This document shows positions 5,959-6,137 of a DNA stretch of 6,137 nt, one piece after another. Position 1 is the stretch's first letter, and every line of letters begins with the position of its first letter. This DNA is from Deltaproteobacteria bacterium (lineage in GTDB: Bacteria; Desulfobacterota_B; Binatia; UBA9968): assembly GCA_016193385.1 (NCBI GenBank), contig JACPSF010000304.1:1-6137 (forward strand), written 5' to 3'. The translations under genes were made by a program, and so were the position numbers. The notes beneath the pieces are model-generated. The model searched no databases. It was not told the DNA's origin and saw nothing but the letters and a program-made list of their open reading frames with translations.

Positions 5959-6087
5959 ATGGCGCTCAGCGCCGCGGGATCGATACCGCCCGATGCGGTG
6001 GTCAAGGGGCTAAAGGAGGCGCGCATCAATTTCGTGGCCAGCCTCGTGCAAGACGACAAAAGCAAATTCCTGCTATCATTCGTCTAG
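5959..6087 (+). pseudogene. N-terminal piece of a thiamine-diphosphate 2-oxoacid decarboxylase-like protein, ended by TAG
   Basis: ATG 5959 lies 1 nt after the permease stop, with AAGGAGGTG (5946-5954) as a strong ribosome binding site, so translation is expected. The 42 residues include DAVVKGLKEARINFVASL, which resembles the N-terminus of sulfopyruvate/phosphonopyruvate decarboxylase alpha-type proteins. In such proteins the helix is normally followed by a P-D/P-C pyrimidine-domain loop and about 130 more residues. Here the sequence diverges (VQDDKSKFLLSFV) and stops at TAG 6085-6087. The same frame is open after the TAG to the window end (NWPVAGEAYDRITARG), but that part is not recognisable to me. 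It may be a nonsense- or frameshift-broken gene, or a genuine short ORF. The family call rests on one short motif and is tentative. Confidence 0.4.
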
Positions 6088-6137
6088 AACTGGCCGGTGG
6101 CCGGTGAAGCTTACGATCGGATCACGGCACGTGGAAT

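Overview
The window is 6.1 kb of moderately GC-rich bacterial DNA. The repeated use of NMT1/THI5-type periplasmic binding proteins together with UGA-encoded selenocysteine would suit an uncultured soil or sediment lineage (Rokubacteria, Tectomicrobia, NC10 or a former deltaproteobacterium). That placement is an impression from gene style, not a measured one.

The main result is that two genes each carry one in-frame UGA exactly where a Cys of a C-x-x-C motif is expected. The first (1-279) is a 92-residue double zinc-ribbon-like protein with C27-x-x-U30. The second (2587-3894) is a 435-residue tandem AhpD/peroxidase-related protein with C82-x-x-U85-x-x-x-H89. Both UGAs are followed about 16 nt later by a short hairpin with G in the apical loop, the geometry of a bacterial SECIS. 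Ordinary gene calling would lose the first gene and split the second into a fake 84-residue protein plus a fake downstream ORF.

Layout: 1-279 is the CxxU ribbon protein. 284-541 (minus) is a fragment of a small membrane protein, and 543-935 (minus) is the C-terminal remnant of an IS1380-type transposase; together they form a decayed insertion scar. 936-1187 has no recognised gene. 1188-1316 is a 42-residue ORF with a strong Shine-Dalgarno and a signal peptide. 1341-1523 holds a series of hairpins in the leader of the next gene. 1553-2548 is an ABC substrate-binding protein and 2587-3894 is the AhpD-like selenoprotein. 3895-4088 is intergenic with a possible promoter. 4089-5099 is a second substrate-binding protein, 5109-5957 a SsuC/TauC-type permease, and 5959-6087 a short ORF resembling the N-terminus of a thiamine-diphosphate 2-oxoacid decarboxylase that stops at a TAG.

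The plus-strand genes from 1553 on look like one or two operons for importing a small organic anion, with a thiol/selenol redox enzyme between the two binding proteins. No ABC ATPase is in the window, and the substrate cannot be read from the sequence.
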